DNA of 64,000 nt from Polytrichum commune (lineage: Eukaryota; Streptophyta; Polytrichopsida; Polytrichales; Polytrichaceae): assembly GCA_950295325.1 (NCBI GenBank), contig OX485804.1, forward strand, positions 65,502,533 through 65,566,532, given 5' to 3'. The notes under the pieces are model-generated. The model had not been told where the DNA came from and searched no databases. It was given only the letters and a program-made list of their open reading frames with translations. This document shows positions 11,275-25,865 of the stretch, one piece after another. A program made the translations under genes and the position numbers. The number at the start of each line of letters is the position of its first letter. Position 1 is the first letter of the stretch.

Positions 11275-12863
11275 GTACTTAATTGATGCTTGCGGCATCG
11301 ACAGTGCGCGCAATCGGCTCCTCGCGTACTTGTCCTGAACCTAGCCTGTAGAGTCTATAAAACACGTAGATTTTCCACGGTGTTAGGTCCCCGAGGCCTG
11401 GCTGGGATACCGTACACACTGCTGCGTACACATATTATTGGGACCACGGTTTAAGGGGGAGTTGACGACGGTCTGTGTGGCCGCGATTCCGTGGACACTT
11501 ATTCTTAATTATACACCAACATTTGAGTGGTGTATGGCAACGTTTGTAGTTAAGAGTAGACACCATAAAAAAGAAATGTGCTATGATGAGATTGGACTAT
11601 GTGCTAAAATTATGAATAGTATTTTAGGTTTAATTGTTAACACGTATGACATGCCTTATGTGATCATTTATAGATTTTATTTTTTTTGAAAAAAAATCTT
11701 TTTCTTCATGTCATTTACATTGCACTGATATGTGTGATTGGGGGTTCTTTGTAAATGGGTTGCCTCTTTACCCATACAAACTATCTTGGGTCAAACTAGA
11801 TCATAAAAAACCAAAACTTTGTTAATTTTTCCATCTAGTAACCACATTAAATATAAATATAAACTTTTATACTTTGTTATAGTGGTAATAAATATTTACA
11901 TAGTGTGGAATGTCAATAAATTATCATGATTTAATTAATTGCACATATTAGTGTAGTTTTTAGCTTTTAGCTTGTATGATGTGCAATTGTTAAAGAAACC
12001 ATGATCACCTCAACAATCAAAATTGTATGAAGTGAGAAGTGTTCACAGCTAGGCCATATCTTTAATTTTTTTTATAGTTGCTCCTAAATAATAACACCTT
12101 TTTTACGAGTGTTACATACTTTAACATAGAATAAATAAAGTTTTGCCAAGTTTTGCCAAATGGCATTCTTAAATTGCTCGAGACCAAATCAAGTCCCATG
12201 TGGAAATAGTATTTTGGAATTAATTAAGATGAATGAAAAACACCCTACGGTTTCTAAATATGGTTTGTAAGATTGAGTGATGATGTTCTTGTAGGTTGGT
12301 CGTGTATTTACTATGATACATATTCGATTTAGGATGAATTTAAATGAATATACAATGTCAATTAGATTAGCCTCCATAATTTGTCACGTAGCAACAAGTG
12401 TCATGTGTCACCTTCTCTTATTGCCACCTAGTAATTGCAAGACCAAAAAATTTGGATCTATGATGAATAGCATGGGTTGTACTAAATTTGATACTTATAG
12501 AGTTCACCTTATCATTATCATAGGCCTCCTCAAGTTCCAATGTCATGCTAGCAATCTCTATGATTAACGTTTGTAGCCCTTATTTCATCTCTTTTTATAA
12601 TTGGACACATATATGTGAGGGGTACATGGCAAGGCTTGGATCTAAACACGGACACCCAAAAACACACATGTTCCAAAAAGATTGAAATACCTACTCATAT
12701 TATCCTCATCAATCTAGGCTCAATAATCAACACAATCTACGAACCAATGTGATTGTTTAACCTTATCATTGCCATATTGTGCATTTCAATGACCTTAAAC
12801 TTTGAAAAAGTGCATGGTCTAGGCCCACATAGTACTCCTCTTAATCTTGCATGAATGTTATGG
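11275..12863. other. intergenic, AT-rich, nothing recognised
   Basis: PGI promoter side followed by AT-rich sequence. Open frames are short and give no recognisable protein. Confidence 0.5.
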
Positions 12864-13898
12864 GGCCAAAGCAGGGTTCGGGAGATTTTTGAGCTCAACC
12901 AGCTAAAATCCGTCCCTTCATAATTTCTACCGGTTTTTTTTGGATTTGATCAGTTGCAAACTTGTTGTCATAAATTTGGATCGGCCAATATCCTATATTT
13001 TTTTTCAAGTGCCGGTTAATTTCTTCTTCATTGTAATGACAACCGGCCCAAAACTCGGGCATTGATAAGTAAGTTGGCTTTCCAATTATATCTACAAACA
13101 ACATACACCATTCAACAACAATGTCCAAAGAACATATCAGCATACAACAATAATATGTAATGATATCAACATCCAACAAGAATGATCAACAATTTATCTA
13201 TAGCAGGAGTTGAACCTAAAATAAGCCTTCAACCGGTTGATGGCCATGGATAAACTCTTCTATCATACCTAGGTCTTAAAACCTCATATTAGATTTGAGG
13301 CCACAACATGATAAAAGAGTAACCTAACATACCATACTATATACAAAAATGAAATTCACCAATTGTTAGAGTCAAAATCAACAATATCATCTTCACCTTC
13401 AAGAGGAAAACGCCCTAAAAGGTATCTTTGTGGATGTGAAAAGAACCACCTAAACTTTGTAGAGTTCCTTCATAAAGCTATGGCTTCCATTAGTACATTA
13501 TCAGGATCATCACAAAGATCTTTCATAGACACACTCATAATATATTCTAAACGCTAGCCGTCAACAATGAAATGCAATAATGAAGCAAAAGCATCGTTAA
13601 GTTTCTTGTGACCTACACGGCTGAGAACCTCCCTCATTCAATATCCGCCCATACCCTGGGGAGACTAGCCAATATCCGCCTATACCCTCGATCGGGAGAC
13701 CCAACTCATTTCCGCCATTTTCTGAGCCTGAGGGGTTAAATTTCCTACATTATCTCATATTGGTCGGTTGATTTCCTATACTCTTCATATTTAACTCAGT
13801 TATACAGCCGAAATCTCCCCAAAAAAATCGGTAATTTTTCAATTTCACTCGGCTAACTTACAACTAGCTGCCGGATCTCCCCGATCATTGGGCCAAAG
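12864..13898. mobile_element. non-autonomous hAT-like DNA transposon with perfect 8-bp TSD
   Basis: The target duplication GGCCAAAG occurs at 12864-12871 and 13891-13898. Between them the left end reads CAGGGTTCGGGAGAT and the right end, reverse-complemented, reads CAATGATCGGGGAGAT. The imperfect inverted ends continue inward (TACCGGTTTTTTTTGG against TACCGATTTTTTTGGGG). The interior contains a short tandem pair of CAATATCCGCC(C/T)ATACCC around 13640-13690. No transposase is encoded in this roughly 1.0-kb element. CA..TG ends with an 8-bp duplication fit hAT. Confidence 0.72.
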
Positions 13899-15348
13899 CC
13901 ATCACCTCAGAGAAGACCTTAAGTCAAAGGCACCTTCCCAAGTTAGTGACCCTTCAAGGAAACCATGGTTGTAGAATCTCTCTAGTACAATCCAGGGACC
14001 CCGTGGCCAGAATGATGTAATGACTACCACATTAAAATTTGGTAATGCTTACCTCTGTATTTATTAAAATATGCTGTCTGCACTGCAAGTTAACTTCCGT
14101 TTAACCATGTTAAAGAGTGTGTGTAACTTAAATATTGATAAGAAATCGTTCCATAGTCACACAAATAGTGCATCCAACTCTTAACTATGTAAAAGACAAG
14201 GCATGTTTCAACCAATGCTAACTCTAACTAAAAGTAGCTATGACCTCAAATTCTAGGTAGTTGACTTGAACATAACTACATTGTTTTTTCTCATCAGTGT
14301 GGACCACACTAATTCCCAATTACCCACACCATTTTTTGTAATTTGAAATCACCCACTATAACTTCCAATATGAAAAATTAGTGTGGATTTTTCGTCCATA
14401 TATGTGGATGAGAATTCAAGCCAAGGCAAGCACTCTGAAATTACTAATGTTAACCGAGGCAAGTATTATAAAATTAATGTGGGCCACACTAAATTCCAAC
14501 CCACATGAATTTTCCCACTCACACGAATTAGACAAAACAGTGTAGCGCCTAACGATGCCTATTTAGCTACTAATCATACTTCTCTAGCCTCTTATGTAGC
14601 CAGGACGTACATCCTGTCTCCCATGGCAGATTGTCAATGTACCAGAGAGGTACATGACATCGGTGCCATCGTATCCTATAAGCGAGGGGAGGTCCAGCAG
14701 GGAGAGGCAGGCCCCCACCAATGGAAAGCACACATTACAAATGGGTGGACTAGAGGGCAAGAGACCGACACCACCAGAACATGAAGGATATAACTTATTA
14801 TAAATTTAATTCTCAACACTTGTGTCTTCTGCATGACCATTGAAAAGTGCGCTCACCCATCCTGTGCCACTTTTTGCCAGCCCCAACAAATGGTCAGTGT
14901 TTGGTATGGCCCTGGAAATATCTTAGCTCAACATTCGATGCACACACCAATGCTCTCCCAAAGCTCTTGACACAAAGATGGACAGAATAGACAGGGTTGA
15001 AGCAGATACGAATTTGATGTGTTGCCAAGGTCAAGAAAAGAAAATCCAGAGTCCAAACCTCTGCCTGCAGTTGCAGCAGAGTGAAACATCTTAACTTTAA
15101 TTAGCTGGAAACACTAACTCTGAAGTAGGACATGTTCCTACACTCCCTGGGTCTTATTCTCATTGCTGAATATTGGTGACTATCTGAGAGGTCGCGTTGG
15201 CAGCATGTAACAATCAAAACCATCAGAAAAAGACATGTGCCGCCTGTACAACATATTAGGTCAGTGCAAAAGTTGATCCCTTCCAACGAACTTCTGTGTC
15301 AAACATTTGCTCCATGGCTACACCACCATTTCAGGTACAAACACAGGC
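13899..15348. other. intergenic, 3' flank of SPT5
   Basis: No conserved protein, RNA gene or clear repeat is seen. The part nearest 15348 is expected to hold the SPT5 3'UTR. Confidence 0.5.
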
Positions 15349-18300
15349 CTATGTGACCATTTTGCTAAGACAACTCATATCTAAGATTCTGATATCTAGT
15401 GTATCATCTAATTTCACTATACCATCTGCTCCATCAATACCCATAAGCTTTCCGGTACAGCCCCGATATTCACCAGACACTATCTTAATCTTGTCCGTCT
15501 TCTTGGGGAGCACCAGCTCCATGTCTGGTTGGTTAACTGCAATAATTTCTCCATCACCAGAGGGGCCCAATGCCACCCTACATGTGCCATCCTGAAAGAA
15601 GATGCACAGATAATCATTTCAGTTCACTACAATTGAGCAACTGTACAAGGCAAGATTGTGAGATTTTTACTTGTTCCTAAAGAACCCGACTCAAAAAAGT
15701 AAGATAAGTGTCATTGCCAGCTGCAGAATGTGTTAGTATAGAACAACCCTGCTCTAGTTCAAATACCTATTCAGCCACCTTGTCGAGTGACAGCTACCAA
15801 TATCCAAGAACTCAAACTGACATACTTAACATGCAGGCTAGTTGGGCACTTCTTCCCAGCAGTGTGGACAAAAGAAACAAAGACAAATATATTGCAGTGC
15901 AAAAATCATACGCTGCCCTTTGGTCTCCATATGACTACTACACAAACTTGACCCATCAGTACTAATGGCAGTCTAAATTTACTCACTTTGAACTTCATTT
16001 GTGCCTTCAGGTGTCAGAGATGACCACCACAAAAGCCTACAGTACAAATCATCCACACTTCTGTACAGGCGCTTTAGTTGCTAAATTGCAGAAATCACCA
16101 GAAATCAAGCAGGTGAGAATGCCAGACATACCATGTGAGCATCCCGAACAACACCAATCTGAGGTTCTTCACCAGCCTTCCTAATTGAAACTACTATGTC
16201 AGGCATAGCCCACCGGCCTTCAGTATCCAAACCGCCTCCTGTCCCTGCACAACAATTCAAATGAAGATCAACACTGGACAACTCACAACCATTATTACAA
16301 TCACGGGCCAGAAGAAAAAGTATGGTTCATCCTGCCTGAATGTAAAGGCATTTAAAACCCATGATAGATCAAAAAGCACGTAATAAGCTCAGCTACATAA
16401 TCCATTTAGGTTCATGGTCTAGTTATGAGAACAATAATCACTACCAGTGGTCATTGATTCCTCTACACTCTATAGATGAATCACAAATCCAACTTTTTAG
16501 TTCACGGATATATATTTCCTGCACTGAAATCTTTGGTCTTTCCAGGACAATAAGCGCACCAATGGCAGGAGAAGTGGGATCCAGTGCTCCAGTTCCTGGT
16601 GTCATAGGCTGTCCACCAGGGGTACCAGGAAGATATGATGGTACTCCTGGGGTCATTGGAGGACCACCAGGCGTTCCTGGCAAGTAAGGGCTTGGGGCAG
16701 CTGCAAGACAAGAAATTATGACAGTGAGCAGCACTTAAGTGGACGATGAAAATACAAAGATTCCACACTCAATCATGATTCTGGAACACATGTAATAGAC
16801 AGCATACTGTGCAGAATCTTCCCTACAAAGTATCTAGGGCTCATTCTATCAAATTGCATAACCACAGCCAAAAATTGCAGCTAAAAATCCCCCTTGGAAA
16901 GGCAGCCTGACTTGTGTGATGTTAATAACATACTGACAAGAGTCGATGAACCAAAAGAGACAGTGATTTTTAAGATTAAGATACCATAAGTAGGTGCAGG
17001 CTCAGTAGGTGTGCCAGCTTCACTAAAGCCAGCACCAGGGGTTGGCGCTGACCACGTTGCTCCTGGTGTAGGAGCTTCAAATGACCGTCCCCCAGGAGTG
17101 CCAGGCTGCCATCAAATTTTTCAAAATCCACCACATCACCAATGTCAGATAACTAGAAGATCACAAGTATGAAAAATATCTGTGCCAGAAAACACCTTGG
17201 GAGCCAATTTTTTTTTTATTAGGCAACATAATTCAGCCACCCCTAGTCTGCCTAGATTCCATAATTTCAAGGTTCGCCTATAATCTAAGAGAATATCTTA
17301 GAGCATACAATCTAGAAATATTGTGTCTCTATTGATTGCTCAACAACACCAGACTAATTACCTAAACAGCAGCCAAACTTCCACTTGACAGAAATAACAT
17401 CACAGCCCTTCCTATCTCCTGTTAGATGATTTACCACATGTAGACCACAACTGACCTGATACTGAGGGGTTGAGTTATGTGTGTCCCAAGTAGCCGGGTT
17501 TGCATCGTCCCAATCATTGTTCCTGACCTCATCATAGCAGCAAGAACACCACAATTAGCAATGCATATAATGATGCAGCAACAAAATGCCATGAAGTCTT
17601 CAAACTGTGAAAATACGGCATATCTTTTATCTTTCATGCACATCTTCCCAGAATCCATTTGACACAACTAAAACAATCTTCACCTCATACCTCACACCTC
17701 ACCAAACAAAAGAAATTGAAGTTCTTTTGCCAGCTAGCTCTCACGAGTTTTTATCTCCATGAACAGTTATCAAAATGGAGATCACTTGACCTTCATTATT
17801 CTGGTACAACTGTCCTCAGCTCTCATAGCTAAAGCATCAGCGGTGGCTAATTGGCAGACAAAACTTCGAGAACAAGACAACACTGGAGTCAATGAGAGAC
17901 TGGAGCTGGAGACTGGGAAGGCGGCAGAGAAGTAGAAAGGTAGAGAGGGAGAGGGAAAAATGCACAAGGTGATGACAAGGGTGATACTAAGAAAAGAATA
18001 ACAGTGAAGAAATGTCTGCCACCACTCTTAGATCAATTTGATCATCAGCAAAATGTTTACATCATCGGACAGGCACCAGACTACTTTCCACGTATCTACC
18101 AAGCAAAGAACAGAAAACAGAAGACTAGAAACTGAAAGGCTACATAGGTAAAGGACCAGACAGAGGATACAAGTCAACACATGCCTATGGACAACTAACT
18201 GTCAGTAAGCAATAATGCACTACACCAATAAATCTCAAAGATTCCCTTACATAGTCTTACTAAATTAGCAGAAAAAGATGGAGTTACAATCCAAGAGGAG

Positions 18301-21300
18301 GTCAACAAACCTGTGTGGGGTCATTGGCGTGTGGGGATTCCAAGCCCTATCTCTCATAGGGGTCCTCATACCATCATGGTAAGGAGTGGCTGCAACAGAT
18401 ACAGAACCCAAATAATAAAAATCAAGCATTACCAAACCTGAAGACAACTTTGTTTTATCTCTGAACACAATAGGCAGGCAAAGGGATCCAGTACCAAATG
18501 ATGAATCTCGCATGGGAGTCATGTAAGAAGGATGATGCATCGGTGTCCTTGATGGGTGCATGGGAGTCTCACTGCCTGCTCCATATCGAGGCGATTCCCT
18601 GCAGGTATAAATTTGTACATGGTTAGTTGTAATTTGGTATTCTCGTACACAACCTGGTTCCTGAGCTGGCAACATCCTTTGACTGCCTCGGTCAGTTCAG
18701 GAACATCAACCTCAACACCCCAACATCAAGTGGCACAATCATATAAGCTCTTTGCAAATGAGAAATATGAAGACAATATGCAATGAAAAGGGAATGAGCT
18801 CCAGATGACTTACCGATGAGTGTTGTTGTAGGTATTTGACTGTGACTCTCCAGGATCTGCCAATTGCTCTCTTCTTACTGTCATTCAAAATTCATTTTGT
18901 CAGTGACATAGCAATTTCTGACAATCAGCTTTACTTTTGCAAGCTCTAGTCAAGAATGAAACAAAATTACAATTTGCAACATTCTGCTGAAGGGAGACAA
19001 ATGACAAGATCATGTAGCCAAATGAGGTCCACACCTGTAACAACTTTCATTTGAGACTCTAGTTCAATGCGACATGTCGAATCAGTTGCATCAACCACCC
19101 GACCACGGTAACCCTTGAAAGGCCCCAGACGGATCTTCACAGACCGTCCTACAAGACTATCTTCTCGCCTCCTCCCACCACCTCCACCACCTCCTCTGCC
19201 TCCACTGTAACCACCACCTGCGATTAAACCCATCACATTAGGAGACTAAGATTTCCTCAAGCATCATCAAATATGGAGGTAACAGTGCCAACCTCTAAAC
19301 ATAGAGCTAGAAAGACCTCCCTCATTCATCACCTAGTAAGTTTCAAGCAATTGAGCTGTACTCTAGCATACTCCTCACTTAAACAAAGTCGCCGTCACCA
19401 AAACCTGACTGCAACTGAAACTCCACAAAAAGTACATGAAGATCAGATAAGGCTGAATTGACTCACCATTAGGGGCATATGGAGCATCTCTTCTAGGAGA
19501 CTGGAGGACATTCCCATTCAATGACATTCCACCAAGTCTTGGTGGAACTGCTCCACCTATCCTCTGCAAGAAAAAGATCATGTTCAGACAATTTTCACAT
19601 CCTATCCAACCTCAGTACAAACTCCTCTGACATTCAACATAGGTTTCTAAAACTCTCATCAAAGCACTTACGCCTTTATCCACTCCATTTCGAGAGCCAC
19701 CCAAAGCTGCACACTGACGAGCTCTAACACACAAATACCCTCCATTCTCCAAGTGATGTCGGTCATGGATGAACAAGATGCCACGATGCACATGCTCCAC
19801 AGGCCCTTGTTTACCCTGCAAAACAAATTTAGAAAAAAAAATTGGTCAATACACATAGGTTGGACTTAGTAAACAGATTTGATTGAGAAACTAACTTGCA
19901 AGAGTGGCAATAAAACTCTCTTATGAATGAGTGAGGAATCTTATGAGTTATTGTCTGCATTGATAGCCTACTTCACAAATAAGTGATGAATCACCTTGAA
20001 TGGCCCCTCTAAAACGCGCACAATATCCTTCATGCTGACCACATTCATTTCTCGATCTTGAGCATTTACTTTCCTGTCAAATATCTTCTTGCGAATGTCA
20101 CGTGGCTTCACAGTTAACAATTCTGGCCTCTCAGCATTCCCCTTGAGTATCTGCACAACATACAATGAATGTTATTGAAAATAACACATACCAGAATACC
20201 AAATAGCTACAGGTTCCTATCCCAGAAGTTCCATCCATGAATATTTCAGAGACCCGGCAACTTTGGAGTGATGCACACTGGTGCTACAATATTCTCCACA
20301 GAGGGTACAAACAATTCACATTGCTATCAAGCAATGGTTCTCAGCAGCTTACTTGAAATGCATCTTTCTCCACCCTGACAATGATTCCAACTGTAGATTG
20401 GCTGCACAGCCAAGCCACCCAGATATTGCAAGTGATTACTGTCAGCTAATTTTGAGGACAATATGCACACAATGTTGCTTGTTACGAGCAGTGAAACAGA
20501 CTTCTACACTTGGTCAAAGAGTTACTGGAGGTGAGACCCAGCCTCTCATCAGAAAGTAACAAGAAGGTACAGACGTACAGATGCACAATTGCAAAGATTC
20601 CTAAGAGAAACTTCAAACTGAAAGTGGACAGAAACAAAAAAACATACACATATAATGTTAAGGTCATCAGGACTCGTACTGGTTGCCTACATAAGAAACT
20701 ACACACAGTTCAATGACTTACTCAAGGAGAATAAGATCATGTAATTCATAATCCCCCAGCTTTGTAATTCCGGAGGTAACTTCTGAGCTTTCTACAATAT
20801 TGTGCGCAAATACTCGAATCTGCATAATAGCCCACAGAATCTCCACATTAGAGCTATATTCTAGGGTTTGACCAATAGGGTAAATCAAACAGCCAATCAT
20901 TGGAAACAAGTCCATAGATTCAGAATCAGCCTCTTCTTACAAAACAAGGTTTAAGTTTCAAAAAAATGCAGATGTAAATACACATTATCAAGGGCTCAAG
21001 AAGTGGAGCGTTCTTGGGATTCAAATCTAACATTACAGAAATATGTGGTCATGTGTTATTCGAAGGTCACTTTCCAACATCCAATAGTTGTGTGAGAACG
21101 TACATCCTCTCGTGAAGTATCGGAAAGGATGGTGATGACATTGTTCTGAACTTTCACTATCATGCCTGTGGCACCCTCATGGTTGCCAGCTATTACTTTG
21201 ACATGATCACCTGTCTTGAAAAACTTTTGCAACTGTTTCTCTTTAATCACCAGGGTTTCCTGTCAAATGAATTGAACAAATAGCTCAGTTACTGAAACAG

Positions 21301-24300
21301 TTACAGTTGCAAGAATGAAAAGCAAAAGCCTACCCTTAGTACAAGAACATTTTGTAAACAGAAAGATGGAGAAGGAGGGGAGGTAAATAAGGTTGCATAG
21401 CAACATTTTGTCACCAATAAAAGCCCAAATGTACAAAGGAGATTCCACTGCAGGACCTTAATTGCAGGCTGGTATCTATTTAGCCTTTACTTCCGTGCTG
21501 GGGAGGGTTAAACAACTGTGAGCATCTCTATAAAGCAGACGTATATGACTTTAAGACCACACTTCAACAGAGTCAGAACAGAAAGTGAAATTTGACTTCT
21601 ATCTCTATATGAACGGCTCAGGTAAGGAAGACGAACCTTTAGATCCTTGTATTTGGGTACAACATAGACATCATCATCATCCACTTTCTCCACAACACCC
21701 ATCAGATTCTTCAAATCACCCTCAATGACCACCACAGCATCACCTTTCATGAACTGACCACGATTTCTCACTGCTGCAGGAGGGAGCCCAAGGGCATCCA
21801 AGCCATCTTCTCCTGGTTTCTGGAATTTCTGCAGCTCGTCAAGTGACGGTTCAATACCCTTGGCATCAATTGTCTTCAAAGAGACATACTTGTATAGGTA
21901 CCCATCCTTGAACATCATGCCTCCAAACTGGTCAAAAAGTTCACCAGTGGCTCCATCGCGTTTACGCTCCACAGGTATTCTCAGATCCCTAATTAACATG
22001 AGGCATGTTAACATCCCAGAATAACTTCTACCAACTGAAACTACAGGAGTCACACATGGACTTAAGACTGAACCCAGTTTTTAACACTGCAAAAAGGCAA
22101 CAGAAGAATAGAGAATTATAATAAGGATAATTGACAAGAATTGCACTAATGACCCACTTAAAAATCTATTCTTAATCTTCAATTTGAGCAGCTATACCGA
22201 CATCCTTCTTGTACACATGATGTAGAAAACTGGAATGCAAACATACTTTACTTCCTGGATGCTGATGAATCGAGGGGCAGGCCTAGGCCGCTTTTTTGCA
22301 TCATCCCGTCCCTCCTGAGAAAATGAGATAAACAAATTTACAACATGTTTCGTTGCATGCACACAGTGAGACAACTCAACCAGGCACTCCTAAAGTGATG
22401 GTATTCAATTTCGTATGGAACTGAGGGGATCCTTCAGAGTGATCATTGAAGCAAGTAAGTCTCAGAAGGAAAATTCAAAAAATGTAAAAAGTTCACACAT
22501 GCATGTAACCTATCACAGATTCTATCCTTCTTAAAGGACACATGGGACTGAAACAGTACTCTACACTAGTCAAATTAAAGTTTATTCTTGTATCATTGTT
22601 TCAGTCAACACCTACAGATGCAAGTCACCAATAAATTTGAGCAAACCAATTGAAATATAGGAAGCATAGAGTTGTGTTCCACTCACAAGCTTTGCAGTCA
22701 AAGCTTGGAGATCTATCCTTGGAATGAGCATGATCTGAGCTCGTTGTCTCACATGATCCACATCTACCACCTGCAAAACCACACAAACTTTACAACGTCA
22801 TAAAAGCTCTGTGGTTGTGTGCACTGTGAAGAAGATCCAAACCAGGGGCATGTTTAGGTGATTAACTCGGAAAGATTATCCCAGAAGGCCAGATATATGT
22901 CAGCACACTCAAATCAACATTTTGACTCACATCTTTGCAATAATAAAGATACGAAACTTCCAGAAGGAATATTTAACCAGTTAACAGAGCAGAACACTTC
23001 ACAAAGTTGCCACTTTACCTTAGCAAGGTCTCCCTTGTAAATACCAGTCTTCACCCTCACCCATGTGTCTTGGTCAATTTCAACTGACTTTTTTTCCACG
23101 GACAGTACATCTGTCATTTCTTTGATGGGTACCAATGTAACCTTTTGAGAATAGATTGTCCGCATTCCCCTACAAGCCTGCTTCCCATCCATTACCAGCT
23201 CAATATCCAGTACATCAAATAGCACAAAACTTTGCTATTTGGCCACTAACAGAATCTACAAACTGCAATAAACGCTTGACTCTCGACATGTTTCATGATG
23301 TAGCACATTTGTACATAGAGAAACCTTGAAATATCAAATGTAATATAACTGACAACCCATGCTGGTTGAGATTTCCAGGACAAAGAACTTCACCTGCCTC
23401 ACATATGCCTCCTTTTCAGATTCTATGTACAAGTATCCTTTCAGATGGTCCAAGGCAATTGCAGATTTGATCAATAATTGCTGGTTTTGGACATCATGAT
23501 CAATGTACTTTTGCATCAGGCATATGGCTGCCTCACGTTCATGTCCAAGCTGTACAAAATCAACGCTCTAATCAGCATACCGACAGAGAAAACCTGCCGC
23601 ACTTGAAAAGGTCACTTCATGTGAATAAACTATATATTAAAATAGTTTGCATCATGTAAATTGAATATAGTGATTTCCCTGCGACACTGCAACAATACAC
23701 ATCTTGTTCATCAACAAGCTATCATTCCCTTACCAGGCACTTCACCATCCACAACTTAGGATCCTTCACTGATGGTAGTAAAGCCTGTTGCTCCACTTCT
23801 GTTGTTTCTGCTTCATCAAACTCTTCATACTCCTGCAAACCCACCAAGGCTGTCCGTTAAACTACACGAATCGTTGTGCAACCAACAAAAGATAATCTGG
23901 AAATGTGTCTTTGGAGCAGGCTCCTCAACGTACATCAACTACCAGTTCAAAGCGTGATTTGAGATTCCTGGATATCCAAGGATGGCCTATACTCTCTTCA
24001 TCACTCAACCTGGGAAAGTCATTTCTCCCAAAATGAGACTTGTCACATCATTACCTGCCGCCCATATCGCTGCTGGATGAACCTCTCAAGACCCTCCACA
24101 TCTTCTTGTGGATCATCGCGTATTACTGTGCGATGATGGGGACGCCGAAGTTCACCCTCATCCGGAAGCTCGTTCCGTTGATCAATGAAGTCTGTATACC
24201 AGCAAAACGAAATTGTGAACAAAAAACACACTCCAAGATTCTCATCTTTGAGTGACTGAGCAGTGTGATAGTCAATGTTTCAGACAAAGCAGAAGAAGGT

Positions 24301-25134
24301 GAAATCACAAGGTAACAATGTAAAGTTTCTGAGAAGGAGTTAAAATCATCAACAGCATGTACCTGCCTCCTCCTCCTCCTCTTCTTCTTCTTCATCACTT
24401 GCCACAGCAGCACTGTCATCTATAAACTCCAAACCCCGAGGCCTCTGCCTACGTTTCCGAGGTGCCTCCTCTTCTTCATCCTCATCATCATCTTCCTCCG
24501 CGACATCATCGATGAATTGCGAGCCCTGCTTGTGCCCAGAATATTGTTAATGACATAGTGTAGGTGTGAGAATCACAAGCTACAACTTGTAGCCTTATAT
24601 AGACATAGGAGGTACGTTCTACTGTAGAACTCCATGAATCGCAAGAATTCAGAAGAGAGCATTGAGTATTCTCGTTACATAAGCAAGAAGTGCTCCAGTT
24701 ATGTCCCAGAGAGAATTTCCGAAAACTCGCCTCTTGTATGTGGAAACTGTAACTATTTGGGATGCACGTAGAAGCAGACAGCCTGACATGAAAATGTACC
24801 AATTCCACAAAAGGTGGATGGAACCGTCACCACCACAAAGTGGATGTGCTAGTTCTTAACTGGGAAATGCGGTTTGCTGTTCACTCCCGCACAAAAGCAT
24901 CTACCGGGATAGCATGACAAACGGAGGAGAAACCCAGAGAACAATCGCAAATAGAAGTAATACCTTGTACTTTCGTTTACGACTCGGCTCCTCTTCTTCC
25001 TCGTCTTCTTCTTCTTCTTCTATTTCTTCAACCTCCTCTTCTTCCTCCGGCTCCTCTTCTTCTACGTCCTCCTCCGCCTCCGCTTCCTCCTCATCAACCT
25101 CTTCCGCTTCATCATCGTCGTAATGTTTCGCCAT
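15349..25134 (-). CDS. SPT5: transcription elongation factor SPT5
   Basis: The large DSIF subunit, which binds RNA polymerase II with SPT4. Twenty-four exons join in frame to 1,067 residues: 25134-24964, 24525-24363, 24191-24055, 23832-23734, 23549-23394, 23177-23019, 22770-22687, 22314-22247, 21988-21637, 21259-21104, 20819-20722, 20401-20353, 20150-19995, 19815-19672, 19563-19467, 19217-19035, 18877-18814, 18598-18495, 18389-18311, 17522-17456, 17105-16985, 16700-16560, 16244-16132, 15591-15349. Domain order: acidic D/E-rich N-terminus (1-150); NGN domain (about 180-270, with WMVKCL and LDHLKGYLYIES); several KOW modules (GIYKGDLAKV; KGDAVVVIEGDLKN; TGDHVKVIAGNHEGATG; GPFKGKQGPV; GPFKGYRGRVVD); TP/GTPG-rich C-terminal repeats (about 780-950, kinase targets in homologues); a final KOW (SGEYRGCTGKL). 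Length is close to Arabidopsis SPT5-2. Exon 22 carries a tandem YLPGTPGG.PMTPG repeat, and exon 16 opens with a glycine run. Confidence 0.97.
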
Positions 25135-25505
25135 CTCTACCTGTTTTGTGCCGCAATCAAATGCCTTCGCTTTCTGAACGCCCTCTCAAGAATGCAAGGC
25201 TCGCGATACCACGAACTCAGGGGAAGGAGCTACGGAGCCTGAACCGTGGAAGCAGGAGAAACCCTCGTCAAATATAGCACCGCCAGAGCACTTGAGATCT
25301 TATTATACGAGGGTGAGAAGTCCACAAACCATCCCTAATGCCTCATTACAAAATTAACCTCCTCCAATGAAGAGACAGATATCTGTGCACCATTCTGACA
25401 GGCTCAGAAGTGAGCTCGCTTGCTCCCCATGACAACAAGGATGCGTGCAAAGCAAGAATATGTCACACCGAATACTGACAACTCCGGAAAACCTCAAAAT
25501 TGCGA

Positions 25506-25508
<3 letters not shown>

Positions 25509-25546
<38 letters not shown>

Positions 25547-25551
25547 ACACA
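25509..25551. repeat. (CA)n microsatellite
   Basis: A run of about 20 AC/CA units with one T interruption, about 0.4 kb upstream of the SPT5 start codon. Confidence 0.95.
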
Positions 25552-25689
25552 CATGCACACCTACCTACTCAAGCGTTACGAGAGCACTGAATCAAACTTT
25601 TCAACGATGCAGAGAGGCTCGAAACATGACATACATTGCAACCATAGCGTTGAAACCCTAAACCACCATAGCCAGGCATCAAGTCCCTT

Positions 25690-25865
25690 CTTCAGACTGC
25701 TTGGCTTTTGTGACGTTCCCGGGACCTTGCGAGCCCGGGTCCCAGCAGGGTTTGAACCCGCGATCCAGGTTTGGGTGGAATGATATGTTTGTTCCCTGCC
25801 CGCTGCCCACACCCGACCCTGCCCGCTTGGCATCACCTCATAGTTCAATCCTTACCTACTCTTTC
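25690..25865 (-). repeat. possible tRNA-derived SINE fragment
   Basis: On the minus strand GCGGGTTCAAACCCTGC resembles an RNA polymerase III B box. A weak A-box-like TGCCAAGCGGGC lies about 75 bp upstream. The segment is GC-rich compared with its flanks. No target duplication or tail was identified, so this call is weak. Confidence 0.3.

Noticed and set aside
24914-25123. Poly-serine open frame on the plus strand
   Set aside because: The antisense reading of the Glu-rich SPT5 N-terminus.
25740-25770. A tRNA gene around the GGTTCAAACCC-like box
   Set aside because: No cloverleaf with a matching acceptor stem could be formed; at best a SINE fragment.
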